Positions 10,137 to 19,031 of a stretch of DNA of 64,000 bases are shown piece by piece; position 1 is the first letter of the stretch; every line of letters starts with the position of its first letter. The DNA lies in the NCBI RefSeq assembly GCF_026262505.1, contig NC_067204.1, forward strand, positions 2,885,797 through 2,949,796, written 5' to 3'. The notes under the pieces are model-generated. The model was not told the origin of the DNA, did not search any database, and was given only the letters and a program-made list of their open reading frames with translations. A program made the position numbers and the translations under genes. This DNA comes from Trichomonas vaginalis G3 (lineage: Eukaryota; Parabasalia; Trichomonadida; Trichomonadidae).

Positions 10137-10502
10137 ATGGACAACATCGAGCCATTAGATGAGGCAGTTTACCTAATTTAAATTAACGAGCTTGTTAAGC
10201 AGTACTTGCGCAAGGTCATGAAGCCCAAGGTCAAGTTCACCACTATTTCTGGAAGGGCTGCCTTGACTCTCGAGATTTCGACTGGAATTCCAATTCAAAT
10301 ACCAGACGGGACAGCCTACGATGGCATAAAGCAAGCAAAGAAAGAAGCTCTTGTTAAGTTCCTAAACAAACGTCCTTGGATACTACTTCCAAACAGAGAG
10401 AGTCCAATTCCACGAATTATACAAATTCTCAGAGCACTGTTCCACTTCTCGGGTCAGCCGTTCTACATAACCTGTGAAGGCGACATCCAACCAGTTCAGT
10501 AA
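10137..10502 (+). pseudogene. 119-residue-class Polinton protein right of the iterons, fossil copy
   Basis: This is the counterpart of 34345-34704. The body (RKVMKPKVKFTTISGRA, then KFLNKRPWI, then HFSGQPFYIT) is well conserved between the copies although the flanking iterons are not. The family is unknown. Expression from the iteron region suggests an early or replication-linked role. The copy is interrupted. Confidence 0.6.
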
Positions 10503-10616
10503 ACCTTAACGTTTAACTTCACTTTTTTATGTTTTTTGTGAAAGTGTCAAAAATAAATTGTTTTCATGAGTTTTCTACGATGTTAGAAAAAATGTTATTT
10601 TCTAATATCTTCACAT

Positions 10617-11477
10617 TCAATACTTTTTCAGCACTTTTCCGTAGTTATATATGAAAGACAATTCGAGATAAAAGTCATAGTACAATGGAATAATATGTTG
10701 CACACCATTTGTTGTGAACCAAACTTGAAAGTCAGAGAAACTGTTACTAGGTGGTTCGTAGAATTTAGAAGCAAAGTCATAAAAGTCCTTACCAATACAT
10801 AGAAAACTATTGTTGCTTGAACTGAAACTTGCATGACACATAACATTTTGAGGGTCAAACACGTTTCTATAAACTGTCAAATCTGCTGGTGGAAGTATAA
10901 ATTTAAATGGACCATCTGGTGGTAATGGTTCGTTCTGGTTTAGTAACCGAAGAAATTGTGCCCAAGAACGTTTGTCTACTTTCCAATATAAAAACTCTGT
11001 ATCTCTTGGAGGGTTAATTTCAATCTTTTGAAATGAAACGGTGGAGTTCATCTTGTCATATTCTAGTTTCAGATAGTATGTTCCATTTAGTAAAGAGTCG
11101 TATTTTTCTTGAAATTCCCAATAATATTTGTTCATTTGAGTTTAAAAGTCATTTAGAGTTTTCTCAAGACTTTCGTCTGAACGAACTGTAAAGATTCTCA
11201 TTTCGTCAAATTTGTCTATTAGACCATCAGAACCTTTATACTGCCCATGAAAATATACTGCGAACATAAATGCGTTAGTTCTATTTGAAAACAAAACTCT
11301 TCTAAATCCTATTGCCTTTGCATCTGAAGGACTTTGAAGCCAACGAATTGGATAGTCAAACCTGTATGTTCGGGATGAAATTTCTTCATCTGAAATAGTC
11401 CTACCAGCATTTGTAAAGATATAGTCTAACGGTTTTGTATCTGCTACTTTTGTTCTTTGTTTTTCAACCTGAAGCAT
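10617..11477 (-). pseudogene. 286-residue-class Polinton protein, fossil copy
   Basis: This is the counterpart of 34819-35679 and a paralogue of the plus-strand gene at 15194-16042. It begins MLQVEKQRTKVADTKPLDYI. The conserved end (DFQVWFTTNG, then IIPLYYDFYLELSFIYNY) is shared by both paralogues. The copy is interrupted. Confidence 0.65.
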
Positions 11478-11616
11478 TTAATATATGTAAAAATATATTG
11501 TTTTAAAATGGTATGCCATTTCATATTTCTCATCTAACAAACAAGTTTCCTTCAACTTGAGGTTCACTAACAAACTCAGCGTACATTTCAAATTCGAATA
11601 AAAAAATATTTTTTCT

Positions 11617-12199
11617 TTACTTTACATAACCGCCTGCTGCCATAAGTCTTTGACGCCAACCCATACCAGCTAATGAAGGTTGACTTGGTTTAGTTTCCAA
11701 ACTAAACTTTGGTTTTGGTTTATCTTCAGTTTTTGGTTTTTCTTCTTCTATCGGTTTTTCGTCACTTTTCGGTTCCTCTGACTTTACTTCACTTGCAGGA
11801 ACAGTTGTGTCGTCAACATCTTCATAAATATCATATGCCATTTGTTTTTTTTCCTTTCAACTTTTTGTGTTTGTTGTAAAGTTTAGAATATTTCGACTCT
11901 AAGTCAATGAGATGTTCTATAATGAACTGTTGGTCAGTGAAGTAAACTTTTCCATCTGTTGTCTCGAAAGCTCCTTCAGACTTCAATATTTTATTTGTGA
12001 GAGTCTGTTTCTTTTTTGAGATACTTGCCGTTCCATTTTTATGAAAAGTGACTTTGTAGTTAGGGTTTGTATTTCCAGACCTGGCACTTTCTATTATTGA
12101 ATTTTTCTCTTCATCTGTAAGTTCTTTGACAGGTTTTGACAATGGTTCTGAACTTTTTGTTTGTGGTGTCAAATCTACCGTTTCAACTTCTTCGGTCAT
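11617..12199 (-). pseudogene. 194-residue-class Polinton protein, fossil copy
   Basis: This is the counterpart of 38012-38596, beginning MTEEVETVDLTPQTKSSEP and ending WRQRLMAAGGYVK. The middle is a low-complexity proline/lysine/glutamate stretch. The copy is interrupted. Confidence 0.6.
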
Positions 12200-12218
12200 T
12201 TCATCTCAGTAAAAAATT

Positions 12219-12371
12219 TTAGTTTGGTTTGTTTTCAACTGGTTGTTTAGGTTTTTTAAGTCGGTCTAAAACTTCCTGAGGTATAGGAAGAACTTGACAA
12301 ACACGTTGTGTAACTGCTGGAAGTCGACAAATCCATCTTGAACCCATTTGTCTCAATGCTGTATTGTTCAT
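12219..12371 (-). CDS. 50-residue basic protein (Polinton copy 1)
   Basis: This short frame starts MNNTALRQMGSRWICRLPAV and ends in PVENKPN. It is kept at the same place in copy 2 (38616-38768) with a single visible base change. Short identical spacers (TTTCATCTCAGTAAAAAA) precede it and the gene at 12199, so the three minus-strand genes 12792 to 11617 look like a closely packed block. The function is unknown. Size and basic charge recall small core proteins of adenovirus-like particles. Confidence 0.55.
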   Translation of the reverse strand: MNNTALRQMGSRWICRLPAVTQRVCQVLPIPQEVLDRLKKPKQPVENKPN

Positions 12372-12390
12372 TTCATCTCAGTAAAAAACT

Positions 12391-12792
12391 TTACATTCCC
12401 CACGTTTGAGGTGGTTGCGGTTGGTTATTGTTTACCCATTGTTGTGCATGGTTATATCCTCTGTTAAAGAATCTTTCACCTTGGTCCATATAGTGTCCTG
12501 CTTGGTTATAGTAGTCATTTGCTTTGTTATAATAGTTTCCTGCTTGTCTTCCTACATTGTCCATCCATCCTTGAACTTTTCCTCTTGTTTCAGGATTTGG
12601 AATAAGATTTGTTGCATCTCGTGCTACATCCCAACCTTTCTGTACAGTTTGTATAATATGTTGTGCTTTCTCTTTAAGTATACCTAATGTACTCAAAATC
12701 TTCCTTCCAACTCCAAATACACCTCTGGCTATTGTTCCCACTGCGGGTAAAAATCTAGATGCAACTCCTGCTAATGCGCCAAATAAACCCAT
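12391..12792 (-). CDS. 133-residue protein with amphipathic N-terminus, pVI-like (Polinton copy 1)
   Basis: This frame looks whole. It begins MGLFGALAGVASRFLPAVG, a glycine/alanine-rich amphipathic segment, followed by a helical basic part and a C-terminal half rich in tyrosine, asparagine and glutamine (NYYNKANDYYNQAGHY). An amphipathic N-terminal helix on a small minor capsid protein is what adenovirus pVI uses to break membranes during entry. Similarity here is in layout only, so the comparison is inference. It lies next to the integrase, divergently oriented. Confidence 0.6.
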   Translation of the reverse strand: MGLFGALAGVASRFLPAVGTIARGVFGVGRKILSTLGILKEKAQHIIQTVQKGWDVARDATNLIPNPETRGKVQGWMDNVGRQAGNYYNKANDYYNQAGHYMDQGERFFNRGYNHAQQWVNNNQPQPPQTWGM

Positions 12793-12809
12793 TTCTTATA
12801 GGATAAAAA

Positions 12810-13768
12810 ATGACGAATCCAAACAAGGACCCCTATGTTTCTAAGGCAACAAAGAAAGCACTCATGATAAAAATCTTTAGTTCAACACCAAATGCTTGGT
12901 TTATGGATATCTTGGAAAACATTCCGAGGTATAGAGAAGATGGACCACCATACTGGCTAATATTTGTCGGTCAAAACACAAGATACTGTGAAGCCATACC
13001 ATTACAGTCCAAAAATATTTTAGATATCTTAGCAGCTTTGACAATATTCGTTGACAAATACCATCCAACAAAACTGACATCTGACTGTGAAAGTTCTTTC
13101 AAATCAGATGATGTAAAAAACTATCTGCGTTCAAAAAATGTAAACCAATATTTCATTGTCGACCAAAACCATTCTGCTCTTGGTGTCATTGACGGTTGTA
13201 TAAAAATGTTAAGAGACTTAAACCAACCACAAGGTGGTGAAGCAAATGAAATGTCATATGACGACAAATATAGACACTTCTCCCAGGCAAAGATGAGACA
13301 AGTTTTAAATATTTACAATAGCCGTAAACAAAAAGGTTTGGGAAACCACTCCCCTGAAGAAATGAAAAACAACCCTGACTTAGAGAAAGACTATATATTT
13401 AATAATTTAGTCAAAGAGACAAACAAGAAAGAATGCCGGGCTTCAAACTTCAGAAAGGTGACAAAGTAAAAATAGAAATACCTAAACGCGACCCATATGA
13501 AAATACTATTGACTATGACAACAATGGGAACCCGACAGGTACTCACGTTCGTGTTCGTAAAAATAGAAGAAAGTATACAAGAGAATATTATGAAGTTTTA
13601 GGCAAACATGGCAAAATGTACACACTGCAAGCAGAAGATAAAACTACTATTGTCAGACCTCGTTTCAAACTTGTCAAAGTTCAAGGTGGTATACTTTCAA
13701 AGACAGTTCCTAACAAATATAAGACAACTCCTGACGAATATGCTAAAGAAGTTGAAAATGACGACTAA
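12810..13768 (+). pseudogene. DDE (retroviral-type) integrase, fossil copy
   Basis: The core has a D in WFMDILENI, a second D in LTSDCESSF about 70 residues later, and a helix HSALGVIDGCIKML where the third acidic residue would lie. A C-terminal SH3- or chromo-like tail follows (KLQKGDKVKIEI, later RPRFKLVKVQGG). Polinton integrases join the element ends to target DNA. The counterpart is 39209-40164. The copy is interrupted. Confidence 0.7.
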
Positions 13769-15175
13769 GCATTTCTATACCATGCGTAAACTGTCATGTA
13801 AGGTGGCATGTATTCTTTACTTTGTCCCGTTGTTTGCGTATATCCTGAAACGCGATGTGTATGGTTTCCATCTCCCTGAGTGTTACCCCAGAAACAATTT
13901 ATAGCAAACTGAACGTTGTCTTTAACATCATATCCTTTACCTTTTGTCATTGCCGACCAATCCCAAAATTTATGCTTATGCCAACCTGCTTGAGATGTAC
14001 TTAAATCTATGTAGTGACTGTGTGCAGGTAAATTTTCACCTGAAATCGTTTTACTTCCACCTGTTTCCTTTGAAGAGTTTGCACAATACAAAAACCTGTC
14101 GACTATTTGAGTCCAAGTTCCAAAACCCAGAACTGTTTCTGGTCTGGTAGAGTTCATTGACGTATAAATAGAGCCTATAGGATATAATGTTTGAAGCATT
14201 TCTGTCTTTAATGTTTGAAGCTCTGTTTTGTCTGCTTTCTTGTCATATAAATCTTGAGCAGTGAATTTAATATTATGTTCATCCTTCATGACATAAACAT
14301 CTTTACATCTAATGTTTTTCATCGTCGTTATGTCGTCATCCGATGTTAAACCTTGTGGAAAGTTAGGAGGTTTACAATATATTGCATCCCCACCAGTTTC
14401 TTCAACCGTTCCTTCAATACTTTCTATAGCAACAGTTGTAAAACTTGTATGTGTATGGTTCTTATTTGCTTTCTTCTCTAACTCATCGTTAACATAAGTT
14501 TTATCTGCTTTAAGGTCTAAACATCCTGAAACCCATCCTGTATCGGCTTTAACTTTAAAAGTCTTCGATGTCCATTCATGGTACCAGTCAACCCTTTCTT
14601 TCATTTCGTTATCTTTTTCATCCACATATTCCTTATCCGCTTTCTTCTCTAACTTACTAGCCACATATTCCTTATCTGCTTTCTTTTCAAGGCTAACGTT
14701 TAAGTCTGTTATTTCAGATATAGAATGTGTATGAGTCTTTTTTAGAATATTCGTTTTCAGCTCTTGTCACTTCACTTGACATTTTATTGTCAACATATGT
14801 TTTGTCTGCTAGTTCAGGATGAGTATGTTCTTTTGTTGCATAAGCATTGTTAGCTCTTTCTTCTTCTTTTGCTATTGCATCGTCTACATATTCTTTGTCA
14901 GCTTTGTTGTCAACATCTGCTTTCAAAAGAAGTTCATTTATAGGTTTCTCGTTTAAAGTTCCTTTTGTTGGATTTATACAGACAGTATTGTTCTTCTTGT
15001 CTTGAAACAGAAACTCATCTGTCATTGGGTTTAATGTCAGTTTTAAGTTTCCTTCTTTCAATGACTCAGATATCTTAGAGTAGTTTGAAAAGTTTGTTGT
15101 GTTCTTATTTAGAGCTTGCATAATGAGTTGTCGGTTGTGTTGTATTTCTCTTATGGAAGCAATATCTTTCGACAT
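13765..15175 (-). pseudogene. Fibre protein with phage tail-collar-like C-terminus, fossil copy
   Basis: The N-terminal part (MSKDIASIREIQHNRQL) is followed by repeated KADKxYVD and HTHT modules, typical of trimeric fibre shafts. The C-terminal part begins YPIGSIYTSMNSTRPE and has GFGTWTQIVDRFLY, then AHSHYID, then GNHTHRVSGY, ending YMTVYAWYRN. That succession is the hallmark of the Gp10/collar domain at the tip of many bacteriophage tail fibres. The number and kind of shaft modules differ from copy 2 (40161-41490). It overlaps the end of the integrase gene by a few bases. The copy is interrupted. Confidence 0.7.
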
Positions 15176-15193
15176 TTTTATTCTAGATAAAAT

Positions 15194-16042
15194 ATGCTTT
15201 CAATAGAAAAAGAAAATTCAAGAGTTGCTACAACTAAACCATTAGATGAACTTTTTACTAATTTCGGTCAAAAGTTTGAGACAGAGACCGTAAAGCATGA
15301 AGGCTATCGTTTTGACTACCCATTAAGATGGTTAAGAGACCCATCTGTCACAAAAGCTATTGGCTTTCGTAGAATGAAGTTCATTTCAGAAGCCATACAT
15401 GGTTTCCCATTTACGGTCGGTTTTGAAGTTCGATACTATAACAAAGAAAAACGTATGTATGAGAAATTTGAACAGGGAAAACTTTTACAAGTTAGTTTGC
15501 TTGTAAACTTAGAAACAACTCTTCAAGCTTTTCAAGAAAAAATAAACGATATCTATATCGAATATGCAAACCAGTATAACATTGACGAGGGAGAATACCA
15601 TCTCGATATTATTTATGACAGGAAAAATGCAACTGTTAAAATCAATAGAATAGAAGACCTTGGAGAAAACGTTTATATTTCTACAAAATATAACAACTTG
15701 GCATGGTATAGATTTATGAGGATGTTAAATCAGCCTGCAGCATATCCAGTACACCCAGACTTTTATGAAGTCGAAAACCCTAATGGAACATATGAAAATG
15801 TTTTCGACCCAGCTGCTATTATTGTTCATGCTTCATTTTCTGGCGCCCAAAACTCTTTCTTATGCTTGGCAAATGACTTTTACGAAAAACCTACAAAGTT
15901 ATACGAACCACCAAGTGGAAGTATTTCAGACTTTCAAGTATGGTTTACTACAGATGGAAGAAAAAGAATAATTCCATTATACCATGCGTTTTACTTAGAA
16001 CTTAGTTTCATATACAACTACTATCGAACGGTAAAAATATAA
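15194..16042 (+). CDS. 282-residue Polinton protein (copy 1), likely particle component
   Basis: This frame looks whole and starts MLSIEKENSRVATTKPLDEL. It is nearly identical to 41509-42357 and a clear paralogue of the minus-strand 286-residue protein at 10617/34819 (shared FDYPxRWL near residue 45, AIGFRR near residue 58, and the end SDFQVWFTT...LELSFIYNY). The predicted make-up is mainly beta strands. It sits among fibre and minor-capsid-like genes, so a structural role is likely, but I do not recognise the family. Confidence 0.75.
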   Translation: MLSIEKENSRVATTKPLDELFTNFGQKFETETVKHEGYRFDYPLRWLRDPSVTKAIGFRRMKFISEAIHGFPFTVGFEVRYYNKEKRMYEKFEQGKLLQVSLLVNLETTLQAFQEKINDIYIEYANQYNIDEGEYHLDIIYDRKNATVKINRIEDLGENVYISTKYNNLAWYRFMRMLNQPAAYPVHPDFYEVENPNGTYENVFDPAAIIVHASFSGAQNSFLCLANDFYEKPTKLYEPPSGSISDFQVWFTTDGRKRIIPLYHAFYLELSFIYNYYRTVKI

Positions 16043-16046
16043 TTTT

Positions 16047-16289
16047 TTAATACGGTTGAGGTGTTGTATTTGGTTGCCAACTAGACTGTGGTGCAGGTTC
16101 AGGCTGTTGTATAACAGGAGCTTGTTCTTCTGGTTCAGGGTCTTTAGGTATAATACCAACGAACTGACCTACTCTTTTACCAATATTTTTGACTCCGTTC
16201 CAAATTCCTCTTCCTACGGTTTTTATTCCATTCCATATACCTCTTCCAACATTTCGAAAGAAGTTTCCAATACTACTGAAGAAACCCAT
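16047..16289 (-). CDS. 80-residue amphipathic peptide with proline-rich tail (Polinton copy 1)
   Basis: The N-terminal 45 residues are an imperfect repeat of an amphipathic basic pattern (GFFSSIGNFFRNVGRGIWNG, then KTVGRGIWNGVKNIGKRVG), like membrane-active peptides. The rest is proline/glutamate/glutamine-rich. It is convergent with the gene ending at 16042, with only a few bases between them. A membrane-lytic or vertex-associated minor capsid role is plausible by analogy with adenovirus pVI and is not proven. Confidence 0.65.
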   Translation of the reverse strand: MGFFSSIGNFFRNVGRGIWNGIKTVGRGIWNGVKNIGKRVGQFVGIIPKDPEPEEQAPVIQQPEPAPQSSWQPNTTPQPY

Positions 16290-16307
16290 TTTACTATATG
16301 TAAAAAT

Positions 16308-16670
16308 CTAATGTCCGCCTAGTCTCTTACGTTTCCTGTTGAGTTCCATAGCATTCTTTAACTGGAGCTCATACATTCTGTTTCTCCTCTGGTAGAAAAC
16401 ATATTCTGGGTCAACTCCTGTGTTCGCGTCATCTGCATAAAGTTGTTTATATCCCACTTCAGGGTTTGTATAAAACTCTTTCCATCTCATATTTGCATAC
16501 CATGGTGGCAAACCTAACGCAGCGTCATTTGACATGGCAGTTTGCATTTGTACATCTGTTGGCACTTGACCATAGTTTGCCATTGCAGTTTGTATTCTAA
16601 CTTCATTTGGAATATTCTCTGGGTTTGGTTGTCCAGGTTGCTGTGCATTCGCTAAGTTCTGTGCGTCCAT
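16308..16670 (-). CDS. 120-residue Polinton protein (copy 1)
   Basis: This frame looks whole. It starts MDAQNLANAQQPGQPNP, has two near repeats (VRIQTAMANYGQVPTDVQMQ), then an aromatic part (YANMRWKEFYTNPEVGYKQL) and a basic end NRKRKRLGGH. It is conserved in copy 2 at 42626-42988 with one visible residue change. The function is unknown. Size and the basic tail fit a minor particle protein. Confidence 0.65.
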   Translation of the reverse strand: MDAQNLANAQQPGQPNPENIPNEVRIQTAMANYGQVPTDVQMQTAMSNDAALGLPPWYANMRWKEFYTNPEVGYKQLYADDANTGVDPEYVFYQRRNRMYELQLKNAMELNRKRKRLGGH

Positions 16671-16693
16671 TTAATATTAGATAAAAATATCTC

Positions 16694-16825
16694 TTACGAG
16701 TACATATACTGAACATTTGCAGGCATTGATTCATCTTCATATTCTCTGTACTTTTCTGCCACGTCAAATAAATAAATGACACAATGGAAAAAACCCAAAA
16801 CAAGTAGTCCTATTTCAAACCACAT
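16694..16825 (-). CDS. 43-residue single-span membrane protein (Polinton copy 1)
   Basis: The frame starts MWFEIGLLVLGFFHCVIYLF, one strongly hydrophobic segment of about 19 residues, then a short acidic tail ending NVQYMYS. The same frame is kept in copy 2 (43012-43143). It overlaps the end of the methyltransferase gene by 16 bases on the same strand. Small membrane proteins like this are common in membrane-containing viruses, but no family is recognised. Confidence 0.5.
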   Translation of the reverse strand: MWFEIGLLVLGFFHCVIYLFDVAEKYREYEDESMPANVQYMYS

Positions 16826-17626
16826 TTACTTACTAATAAAATTTCTTTATTGTGACACTTTCTCCAGTTTATAGGACCTCTCTCATATTCTATCTTGTCA
16901 TATCTAAACTCATAGTCATGTATGTCCTCTAACCATCTCATAACGGTTTCCAAACCACTTTTATCGGATGTAAAGTAAAAGCATGGATGGTTATGTAAAA
17001 CGTCTAAAGTTTCTAAAGAGTCTCTCAAAGTCCAGTCTACTTGGTATTGAAAATCCCATGTGTTATAGAACGGCGGGTCCACTATAAAGAAAACATTTTC
17101 CTTGTCTTTATATTTTTCATACAACTCTGTCCAATAACATCTCACAAACTCTATACCCTCAATATATTTTTCTATGTCCTCTTTGAAAACATTTGTATAG
17201 TTAAGATATAAAACTTTTGACATAAGTGTTTCAATGTCATGAACTCTTATAGAACCACTATATAATAGTCTAGCAGATATACTACCAGTCTATATATTCT
17301 GCTTTTTTCAAAACCTCTCTCACAATATTTTTCTTATCTAATGGTATACGTTCCATCTTACCTATAGGTATCTTTTCTTTTAACTCTTTCAATATATTGT
17401 TTGTGTCTGGTATATGTTTGAGACGGTCCATATAGTTGTCGAAGTCATTGCATATAATCTTTGAGTCAGGAAATACGGTATGACATAAATGGGATATATA
17501 GAAACTTCCACCGAACAAATCTACAAATGTTAGACCATTCGGTAGTTTCTTAAGTTCTCTCAATATAATATCTTTACATTTACTCTTATTTCCAAAGAAC
17601 GGTAACGGAGGTTTTGTAAAATTCAT
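16810..17626 (-). pseudogene. Dam-like (D12 class) DNA adenine methyltransferase, fossil copy
   Basis: Motifs in order are KPPLPFFGNKSK (N-terminal SAM-site region of D12 enzymes), FVDLFGGSFYI (motif I), ICNDFD (motif II-like) and FFIVDPPFYNT (catalytic DPPF). The family transfers a methyl group from SAM to adenine N6, usually at GATC or similar sites. The many GATC/AGATCT palindromes in the element's own intergenic repeats could be targets, which is inference. The copy is interrupted. Confidence 0.7.
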
Positions 17627-17658
17627 TTATATATAATAATAAAAATGTTTTTTTCCTG

Positions 17659-17716
17659 AAAAGTGACAGAAAAGTGACAAAACATGAAAACATATATAAT
17701 TTGTGAAAAGTGAAAC
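17659..17716 (+). promoter_or_regulatory. Three AAAAGTGA-type motifs before the right end
   Basis: AAAAGTGACA occurs at 17659-17668 and 17670-17679, and a variant AAAAGTGAAAC follows at 17706-17716. The same 10-mer lies shortly upstream of several host genes in this window. It probably serves the short frame starting at 17725. Confidence 0.45.
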
Positions 17717-17724
17717 ATTATATA

Positions 17725-17856
17725 ATGTTTTCGACCCAGAAGAAGGCTTCTTCCCAGAAGCAATGGAGGAAGAAGAAGAGTCCTCCGAATTCACACCAGA
17801 AGACTAACAATTTTCCGAATAAAAACTTCATTTATACTAAACATCTTCGGGGCTAG
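17725..17856 (+). CDS. Possible 43-residue basic peptide at the right end of copy 1
   Basis: The frame starts MFSTQKKASSQKQWRKKK and stops inside the terminal repeat. An overlapping frame without a start codon reads as a strongly acidic tail (EEEEESSEFTPED). Either could be the real remnant. The triple AAAAGTGA motif just upstream is the only support for expression. Confidence 0.25.
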   Translation: MFSTQKKASSQKQWRKKKSPPNSHQKTNNFPNKNFIYTKHLRG

Positions 17857-17890
17857 AGGGCACGAAGTGCCTGGAAGCCCCACTACCTTT
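17849..17890. repeat. Right terminal inverted repeat of copy 1, hairpin
   Basis: GGGGCT (17849-17854) pairs with AGCCCC (17876-17881). Inside, GGGCAC (17858-17863) pairs with GTGCCT (17867-17872) with one wobble, around a GAA loop, leaving a 3x3 internal loop. CACTACC and a long oligo-T follow. The reverse complement matches the left end of copy 2 at 18994-19031 in outer stem, internal loop and flanking GTAG. Confidence 0.7.
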
Positions 17891-18993
17891 TTTTTTTTTT
17901 TTTTATATTTTAATTAAAAAATATATGTTATCGATCATCACACTCAAATTGAATTTCAAAAATTTTAGAATTTGTCAATTTCAATATTGAAAATATATTT
18001 CTTATATCATAGCGATTCATGTTATAATAATATGGAGAAGAGAGAGGGTCAAAGTTGCTATTTGTCACTTTTCCACAAGAATATAATGGGGAAAAAGTTA
18101 TCATATAGTTGATCTCATTCACTGAGATGAGTGATGCATGTAGTGTAATGTGATAAACAGTGGGATTGCTGCTCTAAGTCCTAGGTTCGAGACACATTGG
18201 CTTCATTTTTCTCTTTTTTATTGACGTAAACTATTCAATTTTTGTGTTCTCCATTCAAATTTCAGAATTTTTTTGCAGATTTCACGCTACATTCGAAGTT
18301 ACCTTTTGTAACAACCACCACTGCCTACGAAAGACGAAAGTGTGTCACGATTTCACCCGGAAATCCGACGGTTGTTTAAGAGTAAGCACTTTTGGCACCT
18401 ACTCATATGGAGAAAAATATTGTTTTAAATCTAAAATTTAAAATGAATGATTGGGCATTACATTATTCCAATTTATTGTTTATTTGTTAATCTAGTGGAA
18501 ACAATTAATATTTTGGAGAAACAAAAATTTGAAATTTGAAATTTTGAAAAAAATGCATGAATCGGTAATTAAACATTGATTTATTAATTTATTAGCCATG
18601 TCTTTGATGTTGGTCTTATTCTTAAGCCGATTTAAAGAATTAATTTTTCCAAATCGTGTTTGACATTAACACATATAGATATATCAGGAAAAAAGGTATC
18701 ACTTATCAAGTTATTGGTTTTTATGTATATCCTAACTTTGCCTCGTTCTGAATACAATTCTAGTTAACGAATTTTAAATAACTATATAAAGAATACATCA
18801 TTTTGGTTTTATTATTATTAAAATGATATATATTAGCTATGTATATGCTTGTAAGAATATTATTCCGTGAATTGGAAACAGAAAAAATAAATTTAGACAG
18901 AAAATGCATATCTTTAAAAAATAATATGAAATTTAGCTTTGATATTATTATCCGATAAAATATGCATGATAATTACTCCGCAAATAAAAAAAA
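17891..18993. other. AT-rich spacer between the two Polintons
   Basis: It begins with the oligo-T next to copy 1 and is very AT-rich with no convincing gene. Short open stretches at 17928-18122 and 18244-18441 show no family features. AAAAGTGACA is present on the minus strand at 18063-18072. A tRNA B-box-like GGTTCGAGAC lies at 18183, without a tRNA fold around it. This is probably host DNA separating two independent insertions, unless 17849-19031 is itself a small element bounded by these inverted repeats. Confidence 0.6.
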
Positions 18994-19031
18994 GTAGTGG
19001 GGCTTCCAGGGGCTGCGCCCCTTCTAGCCCC
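18994..19031. repeat. Left terminal inverted repeat of copy 2, hairpin
   Basis: GTAGT is followed by GGGGCT (18999-19004), which pairs with AGCCCC (19026-19031). AGGGGC (19008-19013) pairs perfectly with GCCCCT (19017-19022) around a TGC loop. TCC and TCT form the 3x3 internal loop. Compared with copy 1, two inner base pairs differ on both sides so that pairing is kept. Confidence 0.7.

Larger units (their letters stand above)
1..17890. mobile_element. Polinton/Maverick copy 1, right-hand part
   Basis: This is a self-synthesising DNA transposon of the Polinton (Maverick) family, cut by the left edge of the window. It carries, in the same order as copy 2, a penton-like gene, SF3 helicase, packaging ATPase, KilA-N genes, DDE integrase, fibre protein and DNA methyltransferase, and ends on the right in a structured terminal repeat near 17849-17890. 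The mix of capsid, packaging ATPase and integrase genes is what defines the family. It is broken, with roughly two dozen interruptions, and no polymerase gene was recognised in it. Near identity with copy 2 over long stretches points to a young insertion. Confidence 0.9.

Noticed and set aside
9582-10147. Frames with repeated NTCTFSEQYLHCF
   Set aside because: Same reason: translation of the 22-bp iterons in three frames.
17928-18122. 64-codon minus-strand frame in the spacer between the Polintons
   Set aside because: There is no conserved motif, and a promoter-like motif lies inside rather than upstream of it.
18150-18210. tRNA-like B box GGTTCGAGAC
   Set aside because: No T stem, acceptor stem or A box could be paired around it. 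The same applies to GGTTCGGTCC on the minus strand near 19070.
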